A DNA stretch of 64,000 nucleotides, taken from Oscillospiraceae bacterium (GTDB taxonomy: Bacteria > Bacillota > Clostridia > Oscillospirales > Ruminococcaceae). The stretch's first letter is position 1. The number at the start of each line of letters is the position of its first letter. Of this stretch, positions 45,591 through 53,888 are shown piece by piece. A program made the translations under genes and the position numbers. The notes under the pieces are model-generated. The model did no database searches and was not told the origin of the DNA. It saw only the letters and a program-made list of their open reading frames with translations. The DNA lies in NCBI GenBank assembly GCA_900768705.1, contig CAAGEB010000011.1, forward strand, positions 1-64,000, written 5' to 3'.

Positions 45591-46264
45591 TCGGAACGCT
45601 CCTTCTCTATTATGGTAGCATTTCCTTTACGATCCGCCGTCATCAGAAATACATTTTTCTCCCGCAGTCCCTTAGCCTGCAATGTTTTTTTCAGCCATTG
45701 CTGGCTTAAATCCAGCAAACGCAGCTGCTGTTTATCCGACACGCCGTCTCTGACGATAACCGAAGGCGGATTTTGAGTGGAGCCGCCGCAGTTTACATCC
45801 TGCTTTTCCGCAGGCTGATAATCCTTTTTCAGCAGAAAATTTATTTTTCCTGTGGTTTCAACAATTGCATAATGCACCTGGGAAATATCAAAAATCTGTT
45901 GTTCACGCATTGCCTCCATAAGGTCATCGACTGTGTAACGCAGCCTTTTCATTTCCTTCTGCAAAATTTCTCCGTCGGAAATGATTATTCGGGGACTTCC
46001 TATCATAAGCTTGCGAACAAAGTTGGATTTCAGCATTATTCCCGACATTATCACATCAAGGCACACCAGCGTAAGAATAGGAACAATTCCGACTATCATA
46101 GGGATACTGCTGTCCTCAACGGGTATTGCCGCAATATTTGAAATAAGAATTGTTACCACCAATTCCGAAGGCTGAAGCTCTCCAAGCTGCCGTTTTCCCA
46201 TAAGCCGCAGCGAAAAAGTTATTACAATATATAAAAATACCGCTCTTATCAAAACAATTGCCAT
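45587..46264 (-). CDS. DUF421 (YetF-like) membrane protein
   Basis: 225 residues. Three N-terminal hydrophobic segments with the family phrase LMGKRQLGELQPSELVVTIL (about 21-40) and DSSIPMIVGIVPI, then a cytoplasmic domain with NFVRKLMIGSPRIIISDGEI (about 75-95) and DDLMEAMREQQIFDISQV, diagnostic of DUF421. Relatives (YetF, YdfS, YcaP) are uncharacterised biochemically; some are linked to spore germination. Paired with DUF4363. No clear promoter was found in the 135 bases upstream. Confidence 0.88.
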   Translation of the reverse strand: MAIVLIRAVFLYIVITFSLRLMGKRQLGELQPSELVVTILISNIAAIPVEDSSIPMIVGIVPILTLVCLDVIMSGIMLKSNFVRKLMIGSPRIIISDGEILQKEMKRLRYTVDDLMEAMREQQIFDISQVHYAIVETTGKINFLLKKDYQPAEKQDVNCGGSTQNPPSVIVRDGVSDKQQLRLLDLSQQWLKKTLQAKGLREKNVFLMTADRKGNATIIEKERSE

Positions 46265-46339
46265 ATATACACCTCTTTCTTTTCAAAGTATTTGTTTATT
46301 CATCAGAAATATACATTTGTGATTATTTGCGATAATGCG

Positions 46340-46368
46340 TTGACAATTCACGGATATTGTGTTACAAT
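46340..46368 (+). promoter_or_regulatory. Sigma-A promoter of the isomerase-like gene
   Basis: TTGACA 46340-46345, 17-base spacer, TACAAT 46363-46368; ATG 32 bases downstream behind AAGAGGT. Confidence 0.8.
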
Positions 46369-46399
46369 ATACTTATTAAATAACAATTAAGAGGTATCC

Positions 46400-47191
46400 A
46401 TGAAAATTGGTGTTTCAACTGCGTCCCTTTATCCGCTGCATATTGAGGACGCTTTTGCCGAACTGTGCAGACTGGGAATAAAAAATGCGGAAGTTTTTGC
46501 AAACAGCACCGCTGAGGGAAATGAGCCGTTTATCTCGCAGATTTGCGAAATGCGGGACAAAAACGAAATGACCGTTACCTCCTTTCATCCCTTCTCCTCA
46601 CCGATGGAAAGCGTGTTTCTTTTCTCGGATTACGACCGCAGAATTGATGAAATGGTAGAGCTGTACAAGGGCTTTTTTGCAAGCATGAACAAGCTGGGAG
46701 CGAAAATATTCGTACTTCACGGCGCTATTTTAAGCTCCAAGTGCACCGTTTCCCACTATCTGAAGCAATTTGCCATGCTTAGCGACATAGGCAGTGAATT
46801 CGGAATTACCGTAGCTCAGGAAAATGTAAGCTATTGTCTCAGCGGTCAGCTGGAATTTCTCAGAATGATGAAGCGGGAGCTTCCGCAACAGGCTAAATTT
46901 GTTCTGGATTTGAAACAGGCACGCAGAAGCGGTGATAATCCGCTGGATTATGTGGAAGCTCTGGGAAGCTCCATTGTCCACTGTCATGTCAGCGACGCAG
47001 ATTCGGGAAGAGATTGTCTGGCTGTGGGAGCCGGGAAGTTCGATTTCACCGAGCTTATTCGCCGTCTTAGGTATCACGGCTTTGACGGAGCGTTAATTGT
47101 AGAGCTGTACCGCAAAAACTACGGCGACTTCTCCGAGCTGCGTGAATCGGTGGACAGACTTTCGGAAATTACGGACAGGCTCTCCCGCTAA
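46400..47191 (+). CDS. Sugar phosphate isomerase/epimerase-like TIM-barrel protein
   Basis: 263 residues of the xylose-isomerase-like/AP-endonuclease-2 barrel family. Metal-binding positions are seen as VFVLHGAIL-type His (about 99), AQENVSYC with Glu (about 138), FVLDLKQARRSG with Asp (about 165), IVHCHVSDA with His-x-His (about 195) and the final VELYRKN Glu (about 235). Such proteins isomerise or epimerise sugars or cut abasic DNA; substrate cannot be told here. Monocistronic by its own promoter, before proS. No terminator is obvious. Confidence 0.82.
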   Translation: MKIGVSTASLYPLHIEDAFAELCRLGIKNAEVFANSTAEGNEPFISQICEMRDKNEMTVTSFHPFSSPMESVFLFSDYDRRIDEMVELYKGFFASMNKLGAKIFVLHGAILSSKCTVSHYLKQFAMLSDIGSEFGITVAQENVSYCLSGQLEFLRMMKRELPQQAKFVLDLKQARRSGDNPLDYVEALGSSIVHCHVSDADSGRDCLAVGAGKFDFTELIRRLRYHGFDGALIVELYRKNYGDFSELRESVDRLSEITDRLSR

Positions 47192-47273
47192 AAGTGCGGG
47201 TTTGCGCTCCTGCGTACCCTTTCACATCGTAAAAAAAACGCTTTTTCACAAAGAATACAGGTTGCGAAAAGCC

Positions 47274-47302
47274 TTGACATCCACGGAAATTTGTGTTATA
47301 AT
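47274..47302 (+). promoter_or_regulatory. Sigma-A promoter of proS
   Basis: TTGACA 47274-47279, 17-base spacer, TATAAT 47297-47302. The leader to the ATG at 47354 is only about 45 bases, too short for a T-box. Confidence 0.85.
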
Positions 47303-47353
47303 TTTCCTTGGGTGCCGGTCAGCACTTAATAATTGTTTTACATGAGGATTGTT

Positions 47354-49075
47354 ATGAAACTTGATAAAATGGTAGGCGACAGATTCAAGCAGCGTCCCTC
47401 TGACTGCCAGATTGACAGCCATGCACTTATGGTAAGGGGCGGATATATCAAATATGTAGCGAACGGAATTTATTCCAATTTTCCGCCGCTCAAGCGTATT
47501 ACCAGAAAAATCGAACAGATAATCCGTGAGGAAATGGACGCAGTTGACGGTCAGGAAGTCACCTTCCCTGTCGTTATGCCCGCTTCCCTCTGGCAGGAAT
47601 CGGGAAGATACGAAAGCATCGGCAGCGAGCTGGTGCGTTTCAGCGACAGAAACAAGCAGCCGCTGGTTCTCGGTATGACCCACGAGGAAGCTGCCGTTCA
47701 GCTGGTTCGGGAGTATGCAAACACTTATACCAAGTATCCCTTTATGATATATCAAATTCAGACAAAATTCCGTGATGAAGCCCGTCCCAGAGGCGGTCTT
47801 ATCCGTGTCCGTGAATTTACTATGAAGGACGCCTATTCCTTCCATACCTCTCAGGAGGATCTGGAGGAATACTATGCAAGAGTGCATAAATCCTACGAGC
47901 GGATTTATGCCCGCTGCGGCGTTCCGCAGGTTATTTCCGTCAAGTCTGACAGCGGTATGATGGGCGGCAGCATTTCCCACGAATTTATGCTGCTGACTCC
48001 TATCGGCGAGGACAGTATAGCCCTTTGTCCCGAATGTGGAATGAAATCCAATGTGGAGGCTGCGGAATGTATTGTTGAAAATACCCGTGACGAGGTTTCC
48101 CAGCCCCTAACAGAGGTTAATACCCCCGACTGCAAGACAATCGAAGATGTGTGCGATTTTCTGAATATGCCGAAGGAAAAATCCATTAAGGCTGTTGTTT
48201 ACCAGAAAAATCACGATGACAGCTATGTGGTGCTGTTTATCCGCGGAGATCTTGATGTTAATGAGACAAAGCTTACCAATTATCTCGGCTGCGATATTCA
48301 CCCCGCCGTTATTACAGAGGAAAGCGGTATCCACGCAGGGTTTATCGGTCCTGTTGGATTTTCCGCAAAGGCAGAGGTCCTTCTTGACCGTTCTCTTGAA
48401 AACACCAACAATATGTCCTGCGGAGCAAACAAGCCCGATTATCACTATATCGGCGTGGATCTTGCAAGAGATCTGGGCAATGTGGAATTCCACGATTTTG
48501 CTAAAATCAAGGACGGAGGCATCTGCCCCGTCTGCGGTAAGAAAGCCGTTACTATTTCCAGAGGTATCGAGGTTGGCAACATATTCCAGCTCGGCACGAA
48601 ATATACAAAGTCCATGGGAATGACCTATCTGGATAAGGACGGTGCGGAGCAGATTCCGATTATGGGCTGCTACGGAATAGGCGTGGGCAGACTTGCGGCT
48701 TCCGTTGCGGAGGTATCTCACGATGAATACGGACCTATCTGGCCTATGGCAATTGCACCCTGGCAGGTTCATCTGTGCGCAGTTCGTCCCGACGACAGCC
48801 GTGTAAGAGAAGCTGCGGACAAGCTGTATGATGAGCTTCAAAGTTCCGGCGTTGAGGTTATTTACGACGACAGAGATGTAAGAGCAGGAGTTATGTTCTC
48901 CGACGCAGACCTGCTGGGTGTTCCGCTTAGGGTGGTTATCAGTCCCAGAAACCTTGACGAAGGAGTTTACGAGCTTTCCTCCAGAGACAAGAAGCTTTCC
49001 GAAAAGCTTAATCCCGAAAATGCTGTCAGCAGAATTAAAGAACTGATCGCCGAGGCACTTAAAATTGATTTCTGA
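47354..49075 (+). CDS. proS: Prolyl-tRNA synthetase
   Basis: 573 residues from the ATG at 47354 (GAGG upstream); an upstream in-frame TTG has no ribosome site. A bacterial-type class II ProRS: motif 1 around FPVVMPASLWQESGRYE, motif 2 FRDEARPRGGLIRVREFTMKDAYSFH, motif 3 GCYGIGVGRLAASV, with an editing (INS) domain between motifs 2 and 3 (about 225-380, with EKSIKAVVYQ) and the C-terminal anticodon domain (WQVHLCAVRP, GVEVIYDDRDVRAGVMFSDAD). It charges tRNA-Pro. It overlaps the frame of the EamA-type gene. Confidence 0.97.
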   Translation: MKLDKMVGDRFKQRPSDCQIDSHALMVRGGYIKYVANGIYSNFPPLKRITRKIEQIIREEMDAVDGQEVTFPVVMPASLWQESGRYESIGSELVRFSDRNKQPLVLGMTHEEAAVQLVREYANTYTKYPFMIYQIQTKFRDEARPRGGLIRVREFTMKDAYSFHTSQEDLEEYYARVHKSYERIYARCGVPQVISVKSDSGMMGGSISHEFMLLTPIGEDSIALCPECGMKSNVEAAECIVENTRDEVSQPLTEVNTPDCKTIEDVCDFLNMPKEKSIKAVVYQKNHDDSYVVLFIRGDLDVNETKLTNYLGCDIHPAVITEESGIHAGFIGPVGFSAKAEVLLDRSLENTNNMSCGANKPDYHYIGVDLARDLGNVEFHDFAKIKDGGICPVCGKKAVTISRGIEVGNIFQLGTKYTKSMGMTYLDKDGAEQIPIMGCYGIGVGRLAASVAEVSHDEYGPIWPMAIAPWQVHLCAVRPDDSRVREAADKLYDELQSSGVEVIYDDRDVRAGVMFSDADLLGVPLRVVISPRNLDEGVYELSSRDKKLSEKLNPENAVSRIKELIAEALKIDF

Positions 49076-49544
49076 AATTAATACTGCTCCGAAAAATAAT
49101 AAAAAACATACCGAAAAGAGGCCGGGCAGAATGTGGCTGGTTCTGGCAATATTATCTGCCGTTTTTGCGGCACTTACATCAATTCTTGCAAAGGTCGGAA
49201 TTGAAGGCGTTCCGAGCAATCTGGGAACCGCAATACGCACAGTGGTTGTTGTTCTTATGGCATGGGTGATGGTTTTTATTACCAATGAGCAGGGTGCGAT
49301 CTCTTCAATTACACCGAAAAGCTGGATTTTTCTTATTCTCTCCGGACTGGCAACGGGAATTTCGTGGCTGTGCTATTACAAAGCCATTCAGATAGGCGAG
49401 GTTTCAAAGGTCGTGCCTATCGACAAGATGAGCGTTGTTCTTACACTGCTTCTTGCCTTTATTTTCCTGCATGAGCAATTTACCGTGAAATCCGCAATCG
49501 GTACAGTTCTGATAACCGCAGGAACATTAATAATGGTTCTATAG
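49065..49544 (+). CDS. Small EamA/DMT-type membrane protein
   Basis: 159 residues if started at TTG 49065 (GAGG 9 bases upstream, overlapping proS by 11 bases), or 137 from the ATG at 49131 (AGAGG 9 bases upstream), where this COG2510-like family normally begins with MW. Four to five hydrophobic segments, with LAILSAVFAALTSILAKVGI, GTAIRTVVVVLMAW and ISWLCYYKAIQIGEVSKVVPIDKMS, which is one half of a drug/metabolite-type transporter. Half-size members work as dimers. Substrate unknown. Coupling with proS may be incidental. Confidence 0.8.
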   Translation: MISEINTAPKNNKKHTEKRPGRMWLVLAILSAVFAALTSILAKVGIEGVPSNLGTAIRTVVVVLMAWVMVFITNEQGAISSITPKSWIFLILSGLATGISWLCYYKAIQIGEVSKVVPIDKMSVVLTLLLAFIFLHEQFTVKSAIGTVLITAGTLIMVL

Positions 49545-49564
49545 GCACGAAATCAATCAAAATC

Positions 49565-49597
49565 TAACCCTGACGCTGTAACGGCGGCAGGGTTTTG
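49565..49597 (+). terminator. Terminator after the EamA-type gene
   Basis: AACCCTGaCGC and GCGgCAGGGTT form a stem with one mismatch, followed by TTGG; the T run is short. The stretch to 49720 holds no gene. Confidence 0.6.
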
Positions 49598-49720
49598 GCA
49601 GAATTACAGCCGATCGGTTTCATTAATCAGACTGATAATACAAATGACGGTATATATGCAAGCCGCAAGAAAAGCTGCCGGTATTATCCGGCATAACATA
49701 CAGAACAAAAGGAATTCTAT

Positions 49721-51073
49721 ATGACTAAACGATTAATAGCCCTGACAATAAGCGGAATCATTTCGGTTCTTTGTGTAACCTCCTGTTCAAAAACCGAAAA
49801 TCCCGAATTCTCCGATTCCACTTCCCTTTCGGACGCAAATTCAGACAACGACAGCTCCGTAGGCTCTTCCACGGATAATTCCACAGATAACACCGGAGAG
49901 GACAATTCTGCACAAAAGAAAGATGTTTATATACCAACTCCTCCGAATGATACCACAGAAAAGGAAGAGGTTACAGGAAACCATTATATTCTGGACGGAA
50001 ATACAATTTACAATAATAACGGCACCTTTATGGACGACTATCGTTACTATGCCGACTTTGTAAAATCCGATGAACCTACTGTTCTATGGTACGGTTCAAA
50101 CGACGGAAAGGAACCCGAGGAATCCTTTAACGCCGAAGCCGCTCTGGAATACGCCTATTATCACTGGGACGACGGGGTTGGTCTTTGCGCACCCTTTATT
50201 TCTGCCTGTATGGAGGCGGGAGAAATTTCGCCCTACTCCTCCAGCTCTACGGGTCTTTGTCTCCAGCTGCTTAACTCCGGACTTGGCTTCGGGCAGTTTC
50301 TTCCCATTAACGAGGACAGAACGGTAACTCTTCCCGAATATGCACGGCGGGGCGATGTTATACAGGCGTACTGTCCTTATGAAGGTATGATGATTCATTC
50401 GCTGATGTTCAACGGAAACGACAGCGACGGTAATATGATGGTTTACTGTCACAATTTCCGCAACAACGGCACCACCACCTTCCACATAGACGATCTGTGC
50501 TATGACTGCGATAAGTTTGTGGACGAGGTTTTCTATTTCCATTTCTACAACGAGGACGACAAAAACCTGCCTGAGCTTCTTACAAAGGACAATGCGGAAG
50601 TGCTTCTCTTTGAAGAAAGCGGTTATGCGCTCCCTGAAACCTACGACCGTGAAAAAGCCGTTGCCTACGCAAAGAACAATCCCGATGACGGGCTTGGAAT
50701 GTACGGAGCGCAGCACCTTTCCGAGTGTCTCAAAGCGGGAGGAATTTCCGTTTACTACAACCATAATTCCGCATTGCTTTTCCAGCTTATGCGATCACAT
50801 CTCGGAACTGCGTTCTCTCTTAAAGTTAACAACAACCGCACAGTCACCCTTCCCGATTACGCCGAACCCGGAGATGTGTGCTTCATCTACTGTCCTTATG
50901 ACGGTGTAATGATAAGCTCCTTTATCATTGCGGGGAGAGACGATCAGGGAAATATGCTGGCGTACTCCTTTGACGACACCAACACCGACGCAACAAAGCC
51001 GTTCAGAGTTGACAGCTACTGCGTTGGCTGCGGCACCGATATTGAGGAAGTTGTATTCTATCATTTCAATTAA
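49721..51073 (+). CDS. Lipoprotein with tandem amidase-like domains, the second inactive-looking
   Basis: 450 residues. A signal peptide ends at a lipobox-like VTSC (Cys22); an acidic Ser/Asp/Asn-rich linker runs to about 85. Two homologous domains follow (about 135-275 and 308-450). The first matches the Amidase_6/NlpC pattern with Cys156 (GVGLCAPFISACMEAG), His226 (GMMIHSLMF) and His244 (VYCHNF). The second aligns closely (GLGMYGAQHLSECLKAG, GVMISSFII, AYSFDD), but the three positions are Tyr328, Ser399 and Phe417. So one domain looks catalytic and the other looks like a binding pseudoenzyme. Likely acts on cell-wall peptides outside the membrane. Confidence 0.78.
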   Translation: MTKRLIALTISGIISVLCVTSCSKTENPEFSDSTSLSDANSDNDSSVGSSTDNSTDNTGEDNSAQKKDVYIPTPPNDTTEKEEVTGNHYILDGNTIYNNNGTFMDDYRYYADFVKSDEPTVLWYGSNDGKEPEESFNAEAALEYAYYHWDDGVGLCAPFISACMEAGEISPYSSSSTGLCLQLLNSGLGFGQFLPINEDRTVTLPEYARRGDVIQAYCPYEGMMIHSLMFNGNDSDGNMMVYCHNFRNNGTTTFHIDDLCYDCDKFVDEVFYFHFYNEDDKNLPELLTKDNAEVLLFEESGYALPETYDREKAVAYAKNNPDDGLGMYGAQHLSECLKAGGISVYYNHNSALLFQLMRSHLGTAFSLKVNNNRTVTLPDYAEPGDVCFIYCPYDGVMISSFIIAGRDDQGNMLAYSFDDTNTDATKPFRVDSYCVGCGTDIEEVVFYHFN

Positions 51074-51161
51074 AGGGTTTCAATACATTAAAGGCTGCAT
51101 TCCGGGAATGCAGCCTTTAGCTTATTGTTGTGGTTTGAGCCGCTCAAAATTGTATTTAATT
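51074..51161. other. Intergenic stretch with a perfect hairpin
   Basis: AAGGCTGCATTC-CGG-GAATGCAGCCTT (51090-51117), a 12-bp perfect stem, follows the lipoprotein gene. It lacks a T run, so it may be an mRNA-stabilising or weak terminator structure. Confidence 0.5.
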
Positions 51162-51296
51162 AACAAAAACGCCCTCCGAAACCGGAAGGCGTAATTTTTA
51201 AAAATGTACAACACTTGTGCATAACGGCAATGCCGACGACTTGAAAAAATTTTTATTAAAACTCGTAGTGTTATTTCAGAGGGTAGTAAGCTCTTT
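51162..51296 (-). ncRNA. Candidate structured small RNA
   Basis: On the minus strand a promoter (51303-51331) is followed by about 135 bases with no credible gene, several hairpins, and a strong intrinsic terminator. Hairpins: CGGC-ATT-GCCG (near 51225), TGCACAA-GTG-TTGTACA (near 51210, one mismatch), and the terminator ACGCC..GGCGT (51192-51169) followed by TTTTTG. A 76-codon minus-strand frame spans the area but has no ribosome site and covers promoter and hairpins. I do not recognise an RNA family (it is not 6S, SRP RNA or a known riboswitch by eye). Confidence 0.45.
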
Positions 51297-51302
51297 ATTG
51301 TC

Positions 51303-51331
51303 ATTCTATAACACAAAAACCGTTTTGTGAA
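51303..51331 (-). promoter_or_regulatory. Promoter of the candidate small RNA
   Basis: Minus-strand TTCACA (51331-51326), 17-base spacer, TAGAAT (51308-51303). Confidence 0.55.
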
Positions 51332-51415
51332 TAGTTTTTTATATTCTTTCAATAAATATATTTGCCTTTTATCCGGGCTTGCCGATGAAAATACAGCAAA
51401 AAACAGGTTTTTATG

Positions 51416-51444
51416 TTGAAATTTATTCCAATTTATGATATAAT
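51416..51444 (+). promoter_or_regulatory. Promoter of the ECF sigma operon, with overlapping palindrome
   Basis: TTGAAA 51416-51421, 17-base spacer, TATAAT 51439-51444. The perfect 16-base palindrome TGATATAATTATATCA (51436-51451) covers the -10 box and could be an operator. ATG 51474 follows, behind AAGGAG. Confidence 0.72.
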
Positions 51445-51473
51445 TATATCATACCAACAAAGGAGCAGATTAG

Positions 51474-52013
51474 ATGATTTATGCCGCCCTTTCCACGCTG
51501 GAAACCGATGAGCAGCGGGATATACTTACAGAATTCTATAAAGAAAACAAGAACAAATTCTATAAAATTGCCCTTACGGAGCTTCGCAATAAAGAATCCG
51601 CCGAGGACGCCATACAGGAGGCTTTTCTCAATATAGTTAAATATCCCGAAAAATTTTTTGAAATGGATGTTCACAAAAGAGTACCTTACGCACTTATTAT
51701 ATTAAGGAATGTAATTTCGCACTTATTGTTCAAAACAAATCAAATTTATTTGGAAGACCTTACCGAAGAAGTGACAGACCCGATACCCTCGGTGGAAGCT
51801 CTGACAATAGGAGAAATGTCCGCAGATAATCTAAAAAAAGTTATAGTCGGAATGCCGCTCGCTCCTAAACAGGCTATTCAGCTGAAAATAACCTACGGTC
51901 TGACTAACGCCCAGATTTCCGATGTTCTCGGTGTTCCCGAAGTCAATGTGCGAAAAAATATTTCCAACGCCTACAAAATTATTTACAAATTTCTAAATGA
52001 GGAACAAAAATGA
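51474..52013 (+). CDS. ECF-type RNA polymerase sigma factor
   Basis: 179 residues. The region-2 part is LTEFYKENKNKFYKIALTEL and NKESAEDAIQEAFLNIVKYP (about 20-60), which binds the core enzyme and the -10 element; region 4 is MPLAPKQAIQLKITYGLTNAQISDVLGVPEVNVRKNISNA (in two parts, about 122-165), binding -35 DNA. Both ECF regions are present, with a short linker. It overlaps the gene for a membrane protein with a cytoplasmic N-terminus, the usual sigma/anti-sigma arrangement. Promoter targets unknown. Confidence 0.86.
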   Translation: MIYAALSTLETDEQRDILTEFYKENKNKFYKIALTELRNKESAEDAIQEAFLNIVKYPEKFFEMDVHKRVPYALIILRNVISHLLFKTNQIYLEDLTEEVTDPIPSVEALTIGEMSADNLKKVIVGMPLAPKQAIQLKITYGLTNAQISDVLGVPEVNVRKNISNAYKIIYKFLNEEQK

Positions 52014-52696
52014 ATGAATACACCTTAAAAAGCGTTCTTGAACAAGTATGTCTGGAGGAAGCTGAGGAATTCCGAGATATGAAAGCCGGACACCATTTCT
52101 TCTCACTTCGTCACAGAAAAGCAATGAAAAAAATACTCAAGCCTGCCGTTGAAACCCACAGCCTCGGAAGCGTATCGGTCAGAATTGCCAACAGGAAAAG
52201 GCTTGTAATCATTGCTCTGGTTATTCTTCTGGCTTTACTGGGCATTTCGGCAGGCGCAATAGCGATGAGAGGCTTTCAGCAGAATAAGTATTCCGATCAT
52301 ACCAAGCTGTTTTCCGTTAATGCCGAAAACTGTCCCGAAGCAATAGAAAGCATTTACGGTATAACGGAAATACCCTCCGGATATGAGCTTTATGAAAAGA
52401 ATATCAATGAATTCGGAGTATATATATCATACCAAAACAAAGAAACGGAAAGGTTGATGACCTTTGAGCAGAATATAAAGGACGGTTATAGTATCAATCT
52501 GAATACAGAGCAGCAGAAAATTGAAGAGCTTGATATTGATGGACATTACGCTATTTATCTGGATTCAAGCAGTGAAGAATACATAAACGGAATGGTGATC
52601 ATGGAGGGAGATGATTATGTTTTTACGATATTCGGCGATTTTGACAAGTATGAGTTAATCGAATTGGTTAAAAGTATCAAAAATCAAGATAATTAG
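52010..52696 (+). CDS. Probable anti-sigma factor with DUF4367-like extracellular domain
   Basis: 228 residues, overlapping the sigma gene by four bases (ATGA). The cytoplasmic N-terminus (about 1-62) is charged, then one membrane segment (VIIALVILLALLGISAGAIA, about 65-84), then an extracellular domain (about 90-228) resembling DUF4367 (GITEIPSGYELYEKN, DIDGHYAIYLDSS, FTIFGDFDKYELIELVKSI). Similar proteins hold ECF sigma factors at the membrane until an outside signal. No zinc anti-sigma motif (HxxxCxxC) is present, so release is probably different from the ZAS class. Role inferred from gene order. Confidence 0.75.
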   Translation: MNEYTLKSVLEQVCLEEAEEFRDMKAGHHFFSLRHRKAMKKILKPAVETHSLGSVSVRIANRKRLVIIALVILLALLGISAGAIAMRGFQQNKYSDHTKLFSVNAENCPEAIESIYGITEIPSGYELYEKNINEFGVYISYQNKETERLMTFEQNIKDGYSINLNTEQQKIEELDIDGHYAIYLDSSSEEYINGMVIMEGDDYVFTIFGDFDKYELIELVKSIKNQDN

Positions 52697-52779
52697 AAAA
52701 AAATGTTCACAAAACATAAAAATCAGACTTAATATTTATAGGAGGATTGTCCTCAAATATATACAAAGGAGTCTGAATT

Positions 52780-53214
52780 ATGAAAATAAAACAAATCATT
52801 GCTGCCGTAATGTCGGCGATTACGCTCGGAACAGCTACCGTATCGGTTGCCTCTGCAGCAACAACATCATTCGGATATGAAGCCGCTGCTCCGTGGTATC
52901 AAATTGCTAGCAGCTGTAAATCCCAATTGCAGATAAGCGGAACAACCGCCACCTGTACAAGCAGTGCAAATGGTGCCACCGCTGTGAAAATCACCGCCGA
53001 GCAAACACTTGAAAAATACTGGGGCTTGTGGATCTGGACCGAGGTGGATAATGCAAAATGGTCCAAAACCGTAAGCGTCAACTCTATTTCCATGACAAAT
53101 ACAAAAAGTGGGCTTGGCAGCGGTACATACCGCCTGAAGACTACATTTACTCTCACAAATTCCGCAGGCAAAACCGAAACCATTACAGTTTACAGTGACG
53201 AGAAAGTAATATAA
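52780..53214 (+). CDS. Small secreted protein, unknown
   Basis: 144 residues; ATG 52780 behind AAGGAG. A cleavable signal peptide (about 1-28, ending ASAATT) and a mature beta-rich domain of about 115 residues with two cysteines (about 46 and 59) and many Thr/Ser/Lys (TTFTLTNSAGKTETITVYS). I recognise no family. Lying directly after an ECF sigma/anti-sigma pair with its own leader, it is a natural candidate target of that sigma factor. The 83-base leader holds a small hairpin (AGGA..TCCT near 52741-52753) but no sigma-A promoter. Confidence 0.68.
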   Translation: MKIKQIIAAVMSAITLGTATVSVASAATTSFGYEAAAPWYQIASSCKSQLQISGTTATCTSSANGATAVKITAEQTLEKYWGLWIWTEVDNAKWSKTVSVNSISMTNTKSGLGSGTYRLKTTFTLTNSAGKTETITVYSDEKVI

Positions 53215-53301
53215 GGGTTTCAGTTTTACAAATTATTACAGCTTGTTGAAAATGTCATTTCTCAAGCCGGCGACTCAGATGAGGGTTTATCGACAGCTTG
53301 A

Positions 53302-53345
53302 AATAATCCCCTTATTGCCGATTGCAATAAGGGGATTATTATTGT
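53302..53345. terminator. Bidirectional terminator between the secreted protein gene and spoVT
   Basis: AATAATCCCCTTATTGC (53302-53318) and its perfect complement (53324-53340) form a 17-bp stem with a 5-base loop, flanked by T/A-rich sequence. It lies between convergent genes. Confidence 0.83.
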
Positions 53346-53888
53346 TTATTCTTCCATCTGTTTGCCGAAATACATTGCGGCGGCCTGAACCAGTGCGGAC
53401 TGCTCGGCGGTAGCAGTATCATTGTTATCACCCGCAAGCATTATAACGGCACCGTTCACATCTCCGGACGCCATTATCGGCGAACAGGCTATTGCATAAC
53501 GATCTACGCCTTCAATAGGGTTTAATCTTTTGTCATCACCGTTTTTCAGCACATAAGACTTGCGCTGTTCGATAAGATCCTCAAGTGAACCCGAAACACG
53601 CCTTTCGATAATCTCCTTCTTGGACATACCTGAAACGGCAATAACATGATCCCGGTCGCAAATTACAGCAGGTGCGCCGCCCACCTTTGAAAGCACATCA
53701 ACATATTGAGAAGCTGTGCCGGAAATTTCTCCCACCGGTGAATATTTCTTAAAAATAACTTCACCGTCGGGGCTGGTGTATATTTCAAGAGGGTCGCCCT
53801 CACGAATTCTCATGGTTCTGCGGATTTCCTTCGGTATTACAATTCTTCCAAGATCATCTATTCTACGGACAATTCCCGTTGCTTTCAT
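53346..53888 (-). CDS. spoVT: Stage V sporulation protein T (AbrB-type regulator)
   Basis: 180 residues, exactly the SpoVT size. The N-terminal AbrB swapped-hairpin DNA-binding domain is MKATGIVRRIDDLGRIVIPK...IREGDPLEIY (about 1-50). The C-terminal GAF-like domain (about 55-178) includes GAPAVICDRDHVIAVSGM and YAIACSPIMASGDVNGAVIML. In Bacillus, SpoVT is made in the forespore and tunes sigma-G genes. Presence suggests spore-former ancestry, although spoVT also persists in asporogenous relatives. No convincing sigma-A or sigma-G promoter was found upstream. Confidence 0.93.
   Translation of the reverse strand: MKATGIVRRIDDLGRIVIPKEIRRTMRIREGDPLEIYTSPDGEVIFKKYSPVGEISGTASQYVDVLSKVGGAPAVICDRDHVIAVSGMSKKEIIERRVSGSLEDLIEQRKSYVLKNGDDKRLNPIEGVDRYAIACSPIMASGDVNGAVIMLAGDNNDTATAEQSALVQAAAMYFGKQMEE

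Noticed and set aside
47303..47353. T-box leader before proS
   Set aside because: The leader is only about 45 bases, with no T-box sequence or terminator.
48107..49285. 392-codon minus-strand open frame opposite proS
   Set aside because: Antisense to unmistakable prolyl-tRNA synthetase; no ribosome site or domain.
51122..51352. 76-codon minus-strand frame in the 51.2-kb intergenic region
   Set aside because: No ribosome site, and it covers a promoter, hairpins and a terminator, so a small RNA explains the stretch better.
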